NCBI GenBank assembly: GCA_023375675.1
Contig: JALQBC010000009.1
Coordinates: forward strand, 806,001 to 870,000
From: Cytospora piceicola
Taxonomy: Eukaryota > Ascomycota > Sordariomycetes > Diaporthales > Cytosporaceae
Reading direction: 5' to 3'
DNA length: 64,000 bases
The translations under genes and the position numbers were made by a program. The notes below the pieces were generated by a model. That model did no database searches, was not told the origin of the DNA, and worked only from the letters and a program-made list of their open reading frames with translations. Below, piece after piece: positions 1-14,725 of this stretch. Numbering within the stretch: position 1 is the first letter of the stretch; each line of letters begins with the position of its first letter.

Positions 1-3000
1 TTTTATTATAGTTATAACCTTAAGTATAATAGCTTTATTTAGCCTGTCTGTAATAACTATAAGGAACTTAGAGTCTTTCGGATATTTTTAAGGTAAATAA
101 GTTATAAAGTTAATAGATAACTCGCTTTATATCCGCTCAGGAACTAAAAAAGGCTTAAAAAAGCTTTTTTTCCGGTATCGTTAAACAGTTTTCTTCCTAT
201 AAACGTTATAGTTCTTTACGAAGCGACGTACTATATAATATATCCCGGGTTAAAAGTATTTATAACTAAGTAATAAGATAGTCGTATTCTGTTTAAAGTA
301 GCCGGAAATATAAAAGTTATAAGTATTCTAGATAAAGCTAGTATATAACAGCTTTTATTTAAATACTTATATATTCCTTCGGAACCGGAGAATATAGTTA
401 TTATTTATTTCGTACTTCGCGATCGAAACGTTAAAAGGTATATTATTTATCGTTTATATATTAAAAGGGAAGCTTTTAGCCTTTTTATAAACAGCTCGGA
501 TAAAGCAGGGATAGTTTATATCGTACTTAAGAGTAGTATCTTATATACTCTATAGGTTTTCGTAAGTAAATAGCTTTCTGTTTTAAGAAACTGTTTTACC
601 GTTAATAATAAAGGTAGCGAGTTAAATAAAACCGTTCCGACGTTATTTTAAAGATAGCTATTCTTTATAAAGTAGTTAAATATCCCGACTTATAAAACGC
701 TTATTATTTATCTCTTTCGGTATATCTTATTCTCTTTTAGATAGTATATCTAGTTACGTTATAACGGCTTTTTTATAGTATTCGAGTTAGAAACGGAAGT
801 ATAAAAGTTTCTTTAACTAATAAACTTAACGCTTTAAAAGACGTCGAGTTATTATAAAATACTTTAGATTCTTATAATTCGAGTAAATAATAAATAAAAA
901 AGCTATATTATAAAGCTTAACGTTTTATACGTTTAAACAGCTTATAATAGTAAAAAGTTCCTTATCGTAGATTTTATAATTACTTTTTATAAGTATAAGT
1001 TATTATAAGTAATATATTACCGGGCGGAGTAATTTATTATAACCTTATTAAGATAAGTAGCCTTTTAAAGAATACTTAAAGCTATTTACTTTAAAAAGTA
1101 TATAGAGGTTTAGATTATATTAAGCTAAAACCGGTTCGGTAATAAAGTAATACTTAAGCTGTTCGAAGAAGGCTTTTTACTCGGGTTTTTAACGAAAGGG
1201 AGTCTTTTTCTTTATAAGAAGTAAAAAGAAGCCGGCGATCTTTAAGTAATTCTTAATAAACTGCCGGTAGAAGTTAATAAAGCCGAAAAAGCTACGTATA
1301 CTTTTAAACGTATTTAGAGCTTTTTAATTTTTAATAATAAGTAGTTTCTTTAAGTTTATCTTAATTCCGACTTTAGCTTCGATAATAAACCTTAAATATT
1401 TCGTCTTTTATATACCGAACTTGTATTTAAAAATGTTTAAGTTAAAACCGGCGGCTTATAAGGCGTTTAAGATCTGTTTAACTTTAGTATTATAATTTTA
1501 ATATATCTTATTAAAATAAATAAGTATATCGTCGAAGTATATTAAGTAAGTAATATTAAAGTATTTACGTAGTATTAAGTTAATATATTATTAAAAGGTA
1601 GTAAGTGCTTTAGATAGGTTAAAAGGTATTATTAACTATTCGAAAAGGCCGAATCGAGTCCGGAAAGCTATTTTCTACTTATCCTTCTTTTTAATATAAA
1701 GCTTATAAAAAGTTATTCGGATATCGAGCTTAATAAACTACTTTACCTATAAGATATTTATAAGTGTTTTTTTAATAAGAAGGAAAGAGTATCGATCTGT
1801 TTAGGTAATAGTATTAAGGGTATAATAATTTATATAGAAATAAACGCTTTTACTAGGCTTTTTAACGAAGATAACCGGTATACTTATTAATAAGCTATTC
1901 GCTTATATATAGCCTTTATCGAGTAGTTTAGTAAGTATTTTACGAAAGACTAAAAGCTTGTTTTACGATATTCTGTATAAAAGGCTTTATAAGACTTTAA
2001 CTAGCTTACCGTTTATATTAAAGGTAAAGTAAATCTTATAATTAGCTTTTAAGCAGTACGGTAAAAGCTTATCTTTTTTATCTTTATCGAAGAGTTTAGT
2101 AAAGTAAGCGAACCTTTATAGAAAACAGTCGGTAACTTATATTTCGGTTTTTAAAGTAAGTACTTTATTAATATCTACGAGCGTTATAGTAAAAAGCTAT
2201 ATAGTTGTTATTTATAAGCGTTTACCTCGTTACGTTTTAGCTTCGAAGATAAGCGTATTAACGTTTATAATAATATACTTCGAAATAAAAGTAAACCTTT
2301 ATTCTTATACCTTAAGGTTACTTACTCGTCCGATTATAATATAATACTTATAAGCTATATAGGTAATACGTTTTATCTCGGCTTATAGCTTTTTTAAAAT
2401 AATACTATAGTATAAATATAGGATAATATAGGCTTAAACGTAGTGTTTATATCCGTCGAGGTTAACGTTTAAGAAAGTTATTTTTAAAATAACTTTTAAA
2501 AAAGTAGTAGTTTTAAAGCCTATTACTTATTTTAAAGTATAAAAGGAAATAAAGAAATGTATAAGGTAAAGGTTATAAATAAGCTAGTTATTAATTATAA
2601 AATAGCTTTTATAGCCGGTATTTATTAGTATATTAATAAACTTAATTTAATTATATAGTAGGTTAACTATAAAAAAAAAACCGTTTATAAATAGCTTTAT
2701 AGCCTTTAACTCGAACTTAATACTTTTTAGCTTTTATACACGATTAAGTATAAAAGCTATTTATTTTCTGTTTAAAAGCTAATTAAGTCTTTATCTTCTT
2801 TTCCTTTCCTCCGGGTAGTAATAGCTTAAACGCTACTTTATAAAAAAAGCGTAGCTAATAATAGGTAATAGCGGTTTATATAGTAGTCGGACCGAGCGTA
2901 ACGTAAATAAAGGTTTTCGTCCTTATACTATTAGATCTTTTTACTACTTACTTAATATACTTATTATTTTTTACCTTATCCGGCTTTTATAGCGTTTACG

Positions 3001-4320
3001 CCGGTTATTATAACGTTACTATTCTTATCGGTAATAACGTAATATATCGTTATTAACGTCTGTTATTTCGATTATTTAGGCGTATTTATATAAAAAGTAG
3101 CTAAATAGCTACTTTTTTTTTTTAAGTTTAAACGTTTTATATTTCTTATAATCTTAAGTACGGTTTTAACCTATTCTGTATAATAAATCGGTATATTTAT
3201 AAGTATAAGTTCTTTTTTTAACTTATCGTTAATCGTTTTCGAGAGAATAATAAGCTTAGCTTTATTAGGTTAAAGGGTTTTTCTTAACTCGGAAAGTACT
3301 TATTTTTAGTTTATATAAAATAAAGAGAATTTCTAGTTTTTACCTTATATAGTTTTAAGCAGCTTTTATCTTACTTATACTAATATATTTTCGTTATAAT
3401 AGTAACTATAAAGATATACTATAAAAGTAATAAGGTTATAGTTTTAATTAGGCTTACTAATAGTATAGTAAAGGCTAATAAGCTTTTTCGTTACTCTTTT
3501 TAAGCGATTATAAATCGTATAGTATTTATCGTAGTTATTACTAATAAAGTTTATATCTTAATCGAGTTTATATTTTATCTACGCTTTTTATAAAAGGTAG
3601 CGCGTTTAATTACTATTAAACTTTTCGGGTTAAAGGAAAAGCTTACGTTTTTTATTAGCTAAGAAGTTTCGGTTTATATTATTACGTTTTAGGCTTTAGT
3701 CGTTATATAAGCTTAAAAATAGTAGTTCTTTAAACGTAAGAACAGGTTTTGTTCGGTTTCTGTCGAAAGGCGCTTTTCTTATAACCGACGTGTTATTAGC
3801 TTATAACTAGGTATAAATTTAATTAACAGCTTATTTCGCTTCGGCTTTTTAAAAGGCGTTTATAAACTGTTCTTATAATTTATAACGGCTTACTTCGCTA
3901 CTTTTATATAGTTCGGAAATAACTTATATAAGTTCGTTATATTCGTTAACGCGGTTTCGTTTGTAAACTTCGAATTACTATCTTTATAGCTGTTAGAAAA
4001 GGTTTAACGTAAAGGTAAGTCGCCTTATTTCGGATAGAAACTTATTTAATATCGTCTTAAGCTATAACTACTCCTTAACAGTACTATCGCCTATTATAAT
4101 AAATAGAAGATTATATATAAAAGGCTAGCTTTTAAGTAGTTATAAAAAGGGGTTTTATTACTGTTTATAATCTTCTATAAAGGAAGATTCTAAGTAGCTA
4201 CTATAGTAGTACGTAGAGCAGAGATTATACTACTCTTAGGCGTTATAGCGTAGGTGTAGCGTTATAGCGTAGGCTTCGGCCTGTGTGTGCTAAAGCCTCT
4301 GTAGGCTCTAGCCCGTAATA
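1..4320 (-). mobile_element. Ty3/gypsy retrotransposon remnant A, RIP-mutated, runs off left edge
   Basis: Read on the minus strand through RIP stops, the order is 5' LTR (4162-4320), gag region, reverse transcriptase (about 1250-1750, with a YFDDILIY active-site box in the 1500s), RNase H and integrase. The integrase is recognisable near 60-300 from the family run in which VITDRL follows an SINFITDLP-like segment. That is the normal Ty3/gypsy order, so the 3' LTR should lie left of the window. All coding capacity is destroyed by CAG/CAA/TGG to stop changes. The gag section was not resolved. Confidence 0.8.
4162..4320 (-). repeat. 5' LTR of gypsy remnant A (putative)
   Basis: On the minus strand this segment starts TATTACGGG (TG changed to TA by RIP) and ends ATAAACA, so it has the TG...CA form of an LTR. 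It lies just upstream of the gag-pol remnant. It contains a 15-bp direct repeat, GCGTTATAGCGTAGG, at 4240-4254 and 4259-4273. Its partner LTR is outside the window, so the boundaries rest on the terminal bases alone. Confidence 0.5.
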
Positions 4321-5671
4321 TAAAAACCTTATTAAGTAAAAAATTATCCTTTATATTAAAACAGAAAACCTTATTAGCTAATAAATTATTTACTAAATCT
4401 AAAACGCTATTCCGTCGTAATAACCTTAAAGTTTAAGTTATATAAAGCGAATATAAACTACTTTTAGCAGATATATTATTATTTACCCTTATAGTTTTAA
4501 ACCGATAAAACTAGTTTTATTCCTTTTTTAAACTTAATTATTTAAAAATAGTTATATAAACTTTAGCCGGTAAGTATATTTTAAAAGTTTTCGATACTAC
4601 TTTAAGCGCTACTTTTATATTAAAAAAACTTTTTCGAAAAAATTACTTTAATACTTAACGTTAGCTATTATTTAAACCTATTCCTTTTAGTAGTATTAAC
4701 TAAAGTCTACTTATTACTTACTATATTAAAATTTCTGTTAATATTTCCGATAAGGAAAAATAATCTTAAACTATAACTAAATATATATATATTATTAACG
4801 AACTTTCTTATAGACTACTTTTTAAACTTCCTTTTTTAAAGGTAAAGTAACTATATATTAAATAAAGCCCCCCGAGGTATAATAAAATAATCTGTATTAC
4901 TAATACTAGTCGTTAAATCTAAACTACTTATATTAGAAATCCTTTAGTTTAAAGATAAACCGTAATTCTTAAAGCTATATAAAAGGTTATTATATTACCT
5001 AAATAAAGTTATAATATTAAAACTTATTACTAGTAGTTACTTATAGTAACCGATGAATATTTATTTATCTTATAAGCTATAATCGATAGCTGTAATACTA
5101 TATATAAATTTTTTCTTAACGCTATTATAAATATGTATACTTATATATTCTTCTTTTTAAATTTCGGTAACTTCTTTATTATAATTTATAAAAGTTAAGT
5201 TATAAGTTATTTTTAACGTTTTACTATCGCCGAAAATATTTAAATATATTTTACTTAAAAAAATAAAATATTAATAGCGATTCTTTTAGCGGATTTATTA
5301 AGCGATATACTCTTTAATAAAGAAGAAAGACGATTTCTTAACGGTTACCTTTTTAATATACCTATACCGGATTCCGATTTTAATATTAACGACATCGATA
5401 TTTATAATAAGTAAACCTTAAAATAGATTAACAAGGTTTAATAGTTAATCCTTCGTTATATCTAGCTATTTAGTTTAAGTTTAGGTTAATTTAATAACGG
5501 TATTAAGATAAGTATTTTATTTAAAGAAAGCGTTAACTTCGATAACTTTATTTAAAGACTATATAATATATCTTATAAAGATTAAGCGGCTTTTAATTTA
5601 ATTATCGACCTTTTAAAAAGTATCGATATTATTAAAAACGTCTCGGTCGGCGAAATTTATTCTTACGTATC

Positions 5672-5881
5672 TGTAACGGAACGGCGTAGGGCCAGGGGTC
5701 ACCTGACCTGGCGCGCCTGCGCACAGACTAAGTGACCTACTAGGCTCCGCCGTACCTTAGTATTTAGACCTTCGATTAAAAGGGCCTGGCTACGCTTAAG
5801 CCTTCCCTTTCTCTTTAGCTAAAATGCTTATATTATATTAGAATTATAGCTTTACCTTTATCATTTTAATATATCGTGATA
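5672..5881 (+). repeat. 5' LTR of gypsy-1
   Basis: The segment is 210 bp and aligns without gaps to 12504-12713. It starts TGTAACGG where the partner has TATGACGG, so the ancestral end was TGTGACGG and each copy lost a different G by RIP. Most differences between the copies are C/T or G/A transitions. Confidence 0.93.
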
Positions 5882-8800
5882 TTATTTTAGCTTACCTTAA
5901 TCAATCCTTTCAGCCTAAGAAGGCTTATAATACCGACCTTTAAATAACGTCGTACGCACTAAGAAGCGGCGACGCGATAACAGATAATTACAGGTATTAC
6001 TGAGGTGTAAGACGATAAACGACCGTTACGATAGCGCGAGACGATTAAGACAGACGGGCCGAGAAAGCTTAAAAAGAGGTCCGATTTAACCTCGGTAAGT
6101 TTTTATCGACCCTGCTACAGGAAGATAAAACTCTTAAGACCCCGCTACGAAGGCGTTCTAATATCGCCTTTTCTTATCGTATTATTAATTTAGATAAGAA
6201 GATCGTTAGTATAGTAACCCTTTAGCAGGAGATAGAGGAGAGTACCTTCGAAGATCGTGAAAGCACTTTCGAAACAGACCTAACGTTTACCGATTTCCTA
6301 CGCGATTTATTAAAAGAGAAGTTCCGAGAATATAGGTATACGTTTTTCGTTAACGATCTCGGAGATAACTTTATCGAAAAGGTTTATTAGTTAGTAGCTC
6401 TATATAGGACTTAAAAGGAAGGCTTTAGATATATCTTTAAGCCTTTAACTAAAGCAGGTAAGGCGGCCTGGCTTTAAGTAAACGGTCTAATAAATTTAAC
6501 TACTTTTAAAAACCGATTTATAAAGAACGCCGACGCTCTTTTTTAAGAGTATAAGCTTCGGTCCTTAGGTATAACGGCCTTAATAACTTAAGTTAAAGAC
6601 CTTTATTAAGTAGCCGTCGAGCTAGACTAAAACCTTAACGTGTTATACTAGTAGGCTACTAAGTTTAAAGTCGAAGCGGTTAACGCGATAAAAGGCTTAC
6701 GTAATACGACTAACATAGAGAAGAAGGACCCTGTCTTAGATAATATAATACTTACCGAAATCGCTTTACGCGACGAACGTATCTGTAATCTCTAGGTATA
6801 GCTTAATAATAGTAACTAACTAGTTATTAACCTTACTTATTTAGCACATAATAACCCCTTGCCTAATATTAAGAGATACTATCGAGATAATATTTTTAGT
6901 TCGTTATACACCTAGTTTACAGAGGGCAGGACTAAAGTTCGCCGTACCGTAAAGGTTAATAACGCGCCCGAATTCTATAATAACCTTAAGTAAGATAAGG
7001 TTTTTTATAAAGTCTAGAAAATAAAGGTCTAAAACTGTCTATACGATAATACGGACTAGTTTTTTACCGAATCCTCGAAAATTAACTATATCGTTAGCCG
7101 TATAGCTAAAACCCCCGTTAAGAATATTATACCGTACTTCGACTACTAGAATCTTAAGCGTCTCTCTACTATTAAATCTGTCTTTCAATACTTAAACTTA
7201 TAGTATAACGACCTTAACCGAAAGAGAAAAGCGTAAAACGAGTAGGATACGTTAAATATAATATACCTTAAGTCTTATAACGAGTTTACTATCTCGTATT
7301 AGGCTTTTTAGAATACCTTTATTAGACTAGCCGTCGAGCTTTTTAAGCCTTAGGTAACCTAAAAGAACGAGTTCTAACGCCGCTTAACGCCTATACTATA
7401 AAATACTCTAGCCGTATAGTTCTTAGATAACTCGATAGAATATATAAAGCTTTCTTAGCTAGCTTAGTAAGTCGACTTTACTAATACCTAGGCTACGGTA
7501 GCAGCTAAAGCGAAGAGAGAGAAGGCGCGTGTTTCCGCTCCTACCTAGTTAGATAGTAGCCGATTATTAACTAGTAGCACTCGTAGTATATTTACTTCGA
7601 GGGGACGAGGTAAAGGGTTTAGACAGCTTCGCTATAACGTTATCGTTATTAACCTGCTAAGTAAAGAGGAATTTAAGAAGTTAGTTAAAGAAGGAAAGTG
7701 TTTTATATATAAGAAGAAGGGTTATCGGTTATTCGAGTGTCCCGATGCCCTTAAGAATAATAACAGAAAGCTAGTCTAACGAAGTAACCGTATTAACAAC
7801 TTATATAGTAAACTATTCCCTTAATAGCCGTCTATCACTATATCGACTAATAATAAGTTAAATATAAAGAGCGATAGCGACTCGGGAAACGAGTAACTTT
7901 AAAGTAAATTAACTCCCTCTTAAGGAATATATCGATATAAAGTAAACAGTATACGGTATTTAAAGAGAAGTAGCTAAATAAGTTATTATTTAACTTACTT
8001 TAGAGATATTTAAAAGGCGACGCCTTTACTATACTATATTCGATAGTTAATAATAGACTGTCTTTAACTATAAAAGCTTTAGTTAATACGGGAGCAGGCG
8101 GATATATATTTATAAGTTTAAAGTTTATACGACGAGTAAAAAAATTACTTTAACTTTAGTAGGTTATAAGGTTCGACCTACAGATAGTTAGGAGATACGA
8201 CGGTAAATCTACTTAACTACTAAATATAGCCTTAGTTACTACTTTAAGGATATACGGTAGGACAGAACTAGGTTTTCCTTTTCTCGTATTTAATATAAAA
8301 TATAATGTTATCCTTAGCAGAAAATAGTTCGAGCACTATAATATTATAATCGACTATACAAGTAGATACTTATATTATCCGGAAGAGTAGATACCGAGCT
8401 ATAACTTTACGGATATCCTTATAAATAACGATATATATTAGATACGTAACCTAAAATAGGATAAAAAGGTCCGATAGTAGGAGCGGGCTATAGACCGCGA
8501 TAATAAACGCCGATAACGGCAGAAGGAAGCTAAAGATAAAGACCTTCGATATTATATAGTACGATAACTTATTAAATAATACGTTAAGGAACTAGAGGAC
8601 GTTATAACAGGTAACTATTAACCTACGTTAGAAACTAAGATATTAGTAAAAACTACCTTTATTCGACTACCGACCCCCGAAATACGATATCTATTTATAT
8701 TACGTCTATTAGTTTAGGCTTCTGTTTCTACACGGTCCTGCTTATCGCGAAATAAGGGTTTAAGGACTATAGATCGGGAGTTATATAACTACGACCTATA

Positions 8801-11800
8801 TAAGTCCGGATAAACCCCTTTATCCTCTCTACCCTTACGTCGCTATAAAGACCCTTTAAGTACGTAGTACGATACGCGTAGTATATATATCTTAAAGAGG
8901 GACGGAATTAGGTAGTATAAGCACCGGATCGATATATGCGTAGTAAACGTTTTATTATTTACTAAGACCGTTAGCTAATTAGAGGACTCGATCGGTTTTA
9001 CGAACCTGTACGAGATCGAGAAATTGATTGTAAATAAACGAGAAGAACGATATAAAGAGATATTACCGTACGATAAAGAAGAACTTCGATAAAAAGCGTT
9101 ATAGATAGTACTGCTTAAATATTACTACTTACTTAATAGCTAGAGTAAATACAAGTCCGATACGTTAGCTCCTTACCGATATATTAATTATTATATCTAT
9201 TTAAAGGAAAAGATAAGGCCCGAAGACCTTAAATATTCCCTACTATATAAAATATCGGTAGAAGAGCTTAAAGTATATCGGAAGTATATTATTAAAAGCC
9301 TTTAAAAAGGTTTTATTAAGAGCAGTATAGCCTTATGGGTATTACTAGTACTCTTCTCTTGTAAAGCCGATAAAAGGCTAAGATTTTACGTCGACTATCG
9401 GAAACTAAACGCTATTACTAAACGAGACTAGTACTTACTACTTTTAATTAAAGAGATATTAGTTTAAATCTTTAAGGCGAAGATTTTTATAAAAATTAAT
9501 ATTAGACAGGCCTTCTATAAGATCAGGATAGCTCGACTAGAAGATAAAGAGCTAACGACCTTCCGAGTACGCTATAGCTTATATAAATATAAGGTAATAT
9601 TATTTAGTCTAACTAACGGACTAGCTACGTTTTAGAGATTTATTAATAACTAGCTTTAAGAATACTTCGATAAGTACGTTTATACGTATATCGACGACAT
9701 TCTAATTTACTTTAACTTATTAAAGGAATATTATAAATATATATAATAGGTACTTAAAAGGCTTTATATAGCCGGACTTTACGTCGACCTTAAGAAGTAC
9801 GAGTTCTATATAATAAAGACTAAGTATTTCGGATTTATTATTAAAACCGATAGTATAGCTATAGACTTTAAGAAAATCTTAGTAGTTCGGGACTAAGAGG
9901 TATTAACTACCGTTAAAGAGGTGTAGTCTTTTTTAAGATTCTGTAACTTTTATCGGAAATTTATTCTTAAATATAGCCGGCTAGTAAAACCGTTAATAGC
10001 GTTAATACGTAAAGACGTAGCTTAGATATAGAGTAAGGTAGAAAGAGGTGTCTTCTAGTTATTAAAAGACGTATTAATCTATATACTTTTACTATAATAC
10101 TATTACCTTAACAGAGAGATAAAGGTAGAAACAGACGTATTTAACAACGTACTTACCGGCGTCTTATTTTAGATTACCGAGGACGGTGTTTAGCATCTTA
10201 TTACGTTTTATTTTAAGATATTATATAGACTTATACTGAATTACCTTATCTACGATAAAGAATTAATAGCTATAATCCGGGCTTTAAAGGTATAGCGTAC
10301 GAAGCTTATTAGCTAGTAAAGACTTTAGCTATTTACTATTATTACAGACTATAAAGCTTTAGAGTACTTTATAACTAAGCGCTTATTAAATTAACGCTAA
10401 GCTAATTAGGCTAAGACCCTTTCTTAGTACTATTATGTAATTACTTATCGTTTAAGTCTCGATAACACGATTACTAACTCCCTTTCGCGTAAGGCTGCCG
10501 AGTTAAAGACTTTTAAGGCTAGGTAAGAAGCCGAGCGAGAAATAGCTATTTTCCGATATATAGATTACGACTTTACGGATATAGCCGTCTTTACGGCCGA
10601 GTTATTTATCGCTAACTCTTTCGAAATGTGTGAATTATATATGCTGGAAGAGTATAATAAAGTACTGCCTTTATCGGGAGTACTATTAGCTAAGGTAATA
10701 TTGGAAGTAAATCGGCTAGATATGAATTTCGAGATATACCGCTAAAAGGTACGAGATAGCGTTCCTTACTAGTTATTCTTACGGGACTATATACTATATA
10801 AAGGCCGGCTAGTCGTTTCGGCCGAGAATAACCTTCGTACTAAAGTTATTAAAGAGGTATATAGCCGGATTATTACGGCTTACTTAGGCTATAATAAGAC
10901 CTACCGATTAGTTACTGCTAAATATTAGTAGCTAAGGATAGTTAAGGATATCGATATATATATCGGTAACTATCTTTATCGTTCGGTAAAGGTACCCTGC
11001 GATAAAACCCTTAGTTTATTTCGCCTACTTTTCGTGCCGTTACAGAAGTAGTACTATATTATTATAGATTTTAAGTATATACTAATAAATAAATCCGGGT
11101 ACGATAATATATTTAATATTATCGATAAGCTAATAAAAGAGATATAGTCTATTATATATTACTGTACGGCTACTGTTAAAGACACCGTATAGATGTATTA
11201 CCGTAGTCCTTTCCGAGTATATAGTTTACTTTAAACTATTAGCTCGGACAGAGGTCTTTAGTTTATCGTAGACTTTATAAACGAAATATTGAAAATTCTA
11301 AGGTTTATCTAGAAGTTATTTACGGCTAGATATTCTTAGTCTACGGGATAAGTCGAAAACTACTATAAATAGTTAGACTAACGTTTACGGATATATACTG
11401 ATTATTATTAATAAAACTAGCCCGAAGCTCTGTCTGTAATAGATGCGGCTTAGGCTAGCACCCCGTACGATATATTAGAAGGTATAATATTATTCGAAGT
11501 TACTTACGGCTACTTAATGCTCTTATAATTTAATTAGGAGGCCTGTATATCGGATATAAAGGGCTTTATAGCCTGGGAAAGGCTAGCTCGTACTGATGCT
11601 TAACAGATGGCGGATATTTTAAAGAGTTATATTAAGACGGCTCGGGCTACGTTAAAACGTACATAGGATCGTATAGCGATATAGGTAAATAAATACTGCC
11701 GAGAGTCTGACTTTAGTGTTAGAGATAAGGTATTTATTATTAAAAAGCTGTAGTTATCAGACCGCCTTAACAAGAAGCTCGATATACTACTTACTCGACA

Positions 11801-12503
11801 GGCGTATCGTATTCGTGCTATAAAGGGTTACTTATATAAGTTAGAGGTTTTTAATTTATAGCGGATGTCGAATATGTTTTATACTAACCGCCTTCGTCTT
11901 TATCCTAATAACCTGTTATTAGGTTAGGAATATAAGCGGCTGTTAGCGGATAAGGTAGACGGTGCTAATAAGTAGGAGGTAGATAAGGTTTTATCTTTAC
12001 GGATACGCTATAACAGATTATAGTATTAAGTCTAGTAACGTGGCTAGGATCTTAATCCGGAATACTATAATACCGTTAATTTTAAAAACATATTTAGGAA
12101 GTTAAGAGAATTTTATAATTAATACCCTGAATATAAGGGCTTTTTAAAGCGTTTAGATGACTAGGATATAGCTTACAGATCGGGTGTTGTTGATAGCGAC
12201 TATGTCGACGATAATACGCTATTACAGGCACGGAAGGGGGTACGTAAGGCGACGAGGAAAGCGATATTGCTAAAGGTAGCGATATACAGGAGTATAAGAT
12301 TAGTAAAGTAAATGATTATAGCTATATAAGGCTACCTAGCGATTAGTTAGCACGACTATAGAGATACCTCGTCGTTAGGGATTATAGGCCCCTAGCGTAG
12401 TAGTTTATCCCGAAGGTACCTTACCTCTGCTTAGAAAACAGTCGCGCTTTAAAGGCTAGTAGTTTAAACTCGCTCGCCGCTTATTTTTTTACAGGGGGGG
12501 TAA

Positions 12504-12713
12504 TATGACGGAACGGCGTAAGGCTAGGGGTTACCTAACCTAGCGCGCCTGCGCACAGACTAAGTAACCTACTAGGCTCCGCCGTACCTTAGTATTTAGA
12601 CCTTCGATTAAAAGGGCCTGGCTACGCTTAAGCCTTCCCTTTCTCTTTAGCTAAAATGCTCATATTACATCAGAATTGCAGCTTTGCCTCTATTATTTTG
12701 ATGTATTGTGACA
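12504..12713 (+). repeat. 3' LTR of gypsy-1
   Basis: The segment is 210 bp, follows the polypurine tract at 12491-12500, ends TGTGACA and is followed by the GTATC target copy. It retains more CA and TG dinucleotides than the 5' LTR, so the two LTRs were mutated to different degrees. Confidence 0.93.
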
Positions 12714-14422
12714 GTATCGTTTATATTTATTATTTAACGTAATTTTAAACTATACGTAGTTGTAGACCTTCGTCGTATTAATACTAAATTAGTCTTTTAT
12801 AGCTATCCCTTACCTCGATAAGATAATATTTTTAACTCTTTAAAAGGTTTTACTGTCTTTATAATTATAGATATTATAAAAGGATTTTTTTAATAGCTAA
12901 TTACTTTAAAAAACTATTAAAAAACTATATTTGTTACCTTTTACCGCGGTTTATAACGTATAACGGTTAGTATTATAGGTTTTATAAATTTACTAGCTTT
13001 CTTTTAATATAAGATAAAATAGCTATTTAGTTCTTATCTTTAATAATTCGTTTTAGTTTATATCGACAATATTATTATTTTCTTTAAAAATATTAATAAT
13101 TACTTAAACTATTTAAAAGTAGTTTTTACTATTTTTAAAAACTTTAGTTATATTATATTATTAGGTAAATATTATTTCGTATAATTAGATTTAAAAACGT
13201 TAAGATATTTTATCTTACGTTTAAAACTGTTTATAATAAAAGAAAAGACCGAGGCTATTTATAACTTAAAGATACCGACCGATTTATAAACTTTTAAAAC
13301 AGGTTTAGGTTTTATAAGTTATTATAGAGATTTTATCTCCGACTACTTTATTATTATTAACCTATTTAATAAGTTAAAGACTTTAAGTTTTAAAGATAGC
13401 CTTTATATAAATCCTTAACGTAATACGTATACTTATTACTTTAAATTCCCTTTTAAAGTTATAGCCTTATCTGCTAATACTACGTCTATAGTTATCGCAG
13501 TTTAAAAAAAGAAGTAAGATTATTATAATATACTTTAATAACGATATTTTAAAGCTTAAAAGTAACTTAAGTAAGCTCTAATTAATACTGTAAACTTAAC
13601 GTTTCCCGATTATACTAAGCTATTCTATTTATATATTAATACTAATAAAAAAGGTATCGGTATTAGCTTTTATTAACTATAAGCCGACAGAAAAAGTTAT
13701 TTAATCTTATTTCTGTTATAAATATTTAGCTTTATAAAAACTTGATACTTCGTTTTAAAACTAAAAATATTAAAACTTATCTAAGTCTTTAAAAAATACT
13801 TTTATTTTCTCGACTATAGTAATATTTATATTATTACTAATTATAAATTTATTAAGTACTTATTTAAAGCTATAGTTAGATTTCCCGGAAACGCTTATCG
13901 TATTATTAAATAATAGCTATTCTTAACTAAATACGTTAATAAGATTTATATCGCTTATCGGCTAAGTAAAATTTATATTAATACCGACGCCTTATTAAAA
14001 CTACTTAAAATTAAAGATAAGTATACTCTTATAAAACCGATACTATAAGCCTTTAATTATAGACTTATAAATCTTATTATCTATACTTATATCGTTATTA
14101 AATAGTAAGCTTATTTAGTTATAAAGCCTGTTACGTTAATTATATCTGATATTCTAGCTATTTTAGTTAATATTTAGCTTATACTTAAGGTTCCTAAGGT
14201 TCTGTTTAAGCTATAGCCTTTAAACAGACCCCCTTTACCTATAATTACCTTAAAGAACTTAACTAAGTAAGCAGAAATAGCTTTATAGTATATACTTATA
14301 GTAGATATCGTTACCGTTTTTATTAATAGTATAGTTATAGTAACTATATAAATGTTTAAATTATTCGAAACCGACTTTATTTAAGCCTTAAAAATAAATA
14401 AAGGTTTTAAATTTATTTATAA

Positions 14423-14725
14423 TATCGTAAAGGCGAATGACCCTCATAAAGGACTAAAAGCCACCGGCCTTACTACGTTAAGGTTAATTAAGAGTAAGCC
14501 CGAAGGCCTATACTCTCGAACGACCGTCGGCTATAGAAATAAAAGCAAAAAGACGAAAAAGATAATGTTTAGGTTTAATTACGTCGGGATAAATATAGGT
14601 AGTAAAACTTCGTTATATATTATTCTTATCTAAGTAAAAAGAGTAATTAAAATAAGCACTCGAAATACTTTTTAAAAAACACCAACGTAGGGTTAGTAGG
14701 TTTAATACTACTAGCTACCGCGTTA
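14423..14725 (-). repeat. 3' LTR of gypsy-2
   Basis: The segment is 303 bp and matches 26296-26598 throughout, with differences that are mostly RIP-type transitions. On the plus strand it starts TATCG and ends CGTTA, with TG and CA ends converted to TA. A pyrimidine-rich stretch just inside (about 14,727-14,737) would be the polypurine tract on the element's own strand. Confidence 0.9.

Larger units (their letters stand above)
5672..12713 (+). mobile_element. Ty3/gypsy chromovirus (gypsy-1), nearly full length, RIP-inactivated
   Basis: The element is 7,042 bp with 210-bp LTRs and a perfect 5-bp target duplication, GTATC, at 5667-5671 and 12714-12718. Reading through RIP stops on the plus strand gives a gag with a zinc knuckle at 7699-7740 (two ligands now Tyr), an aspartic protease near 8080 (NTGAGG, the catalytic Asp now Asn), reverse transcriptase at about 9300-9900 with YIDDILIY at 9687-9710, RNase H at about 10,060-10,480, integrase at about 10,850-11,700 (SSDRG near 11,240), and a chromodomain-like segment at about 11,970-12,110. 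A polypurine tract (ACAGGGGGGG) sits at 12491-12500 before the 3' LTR. RIP is visibly lighter than in the flanking DNA. Confidence 0.92.
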
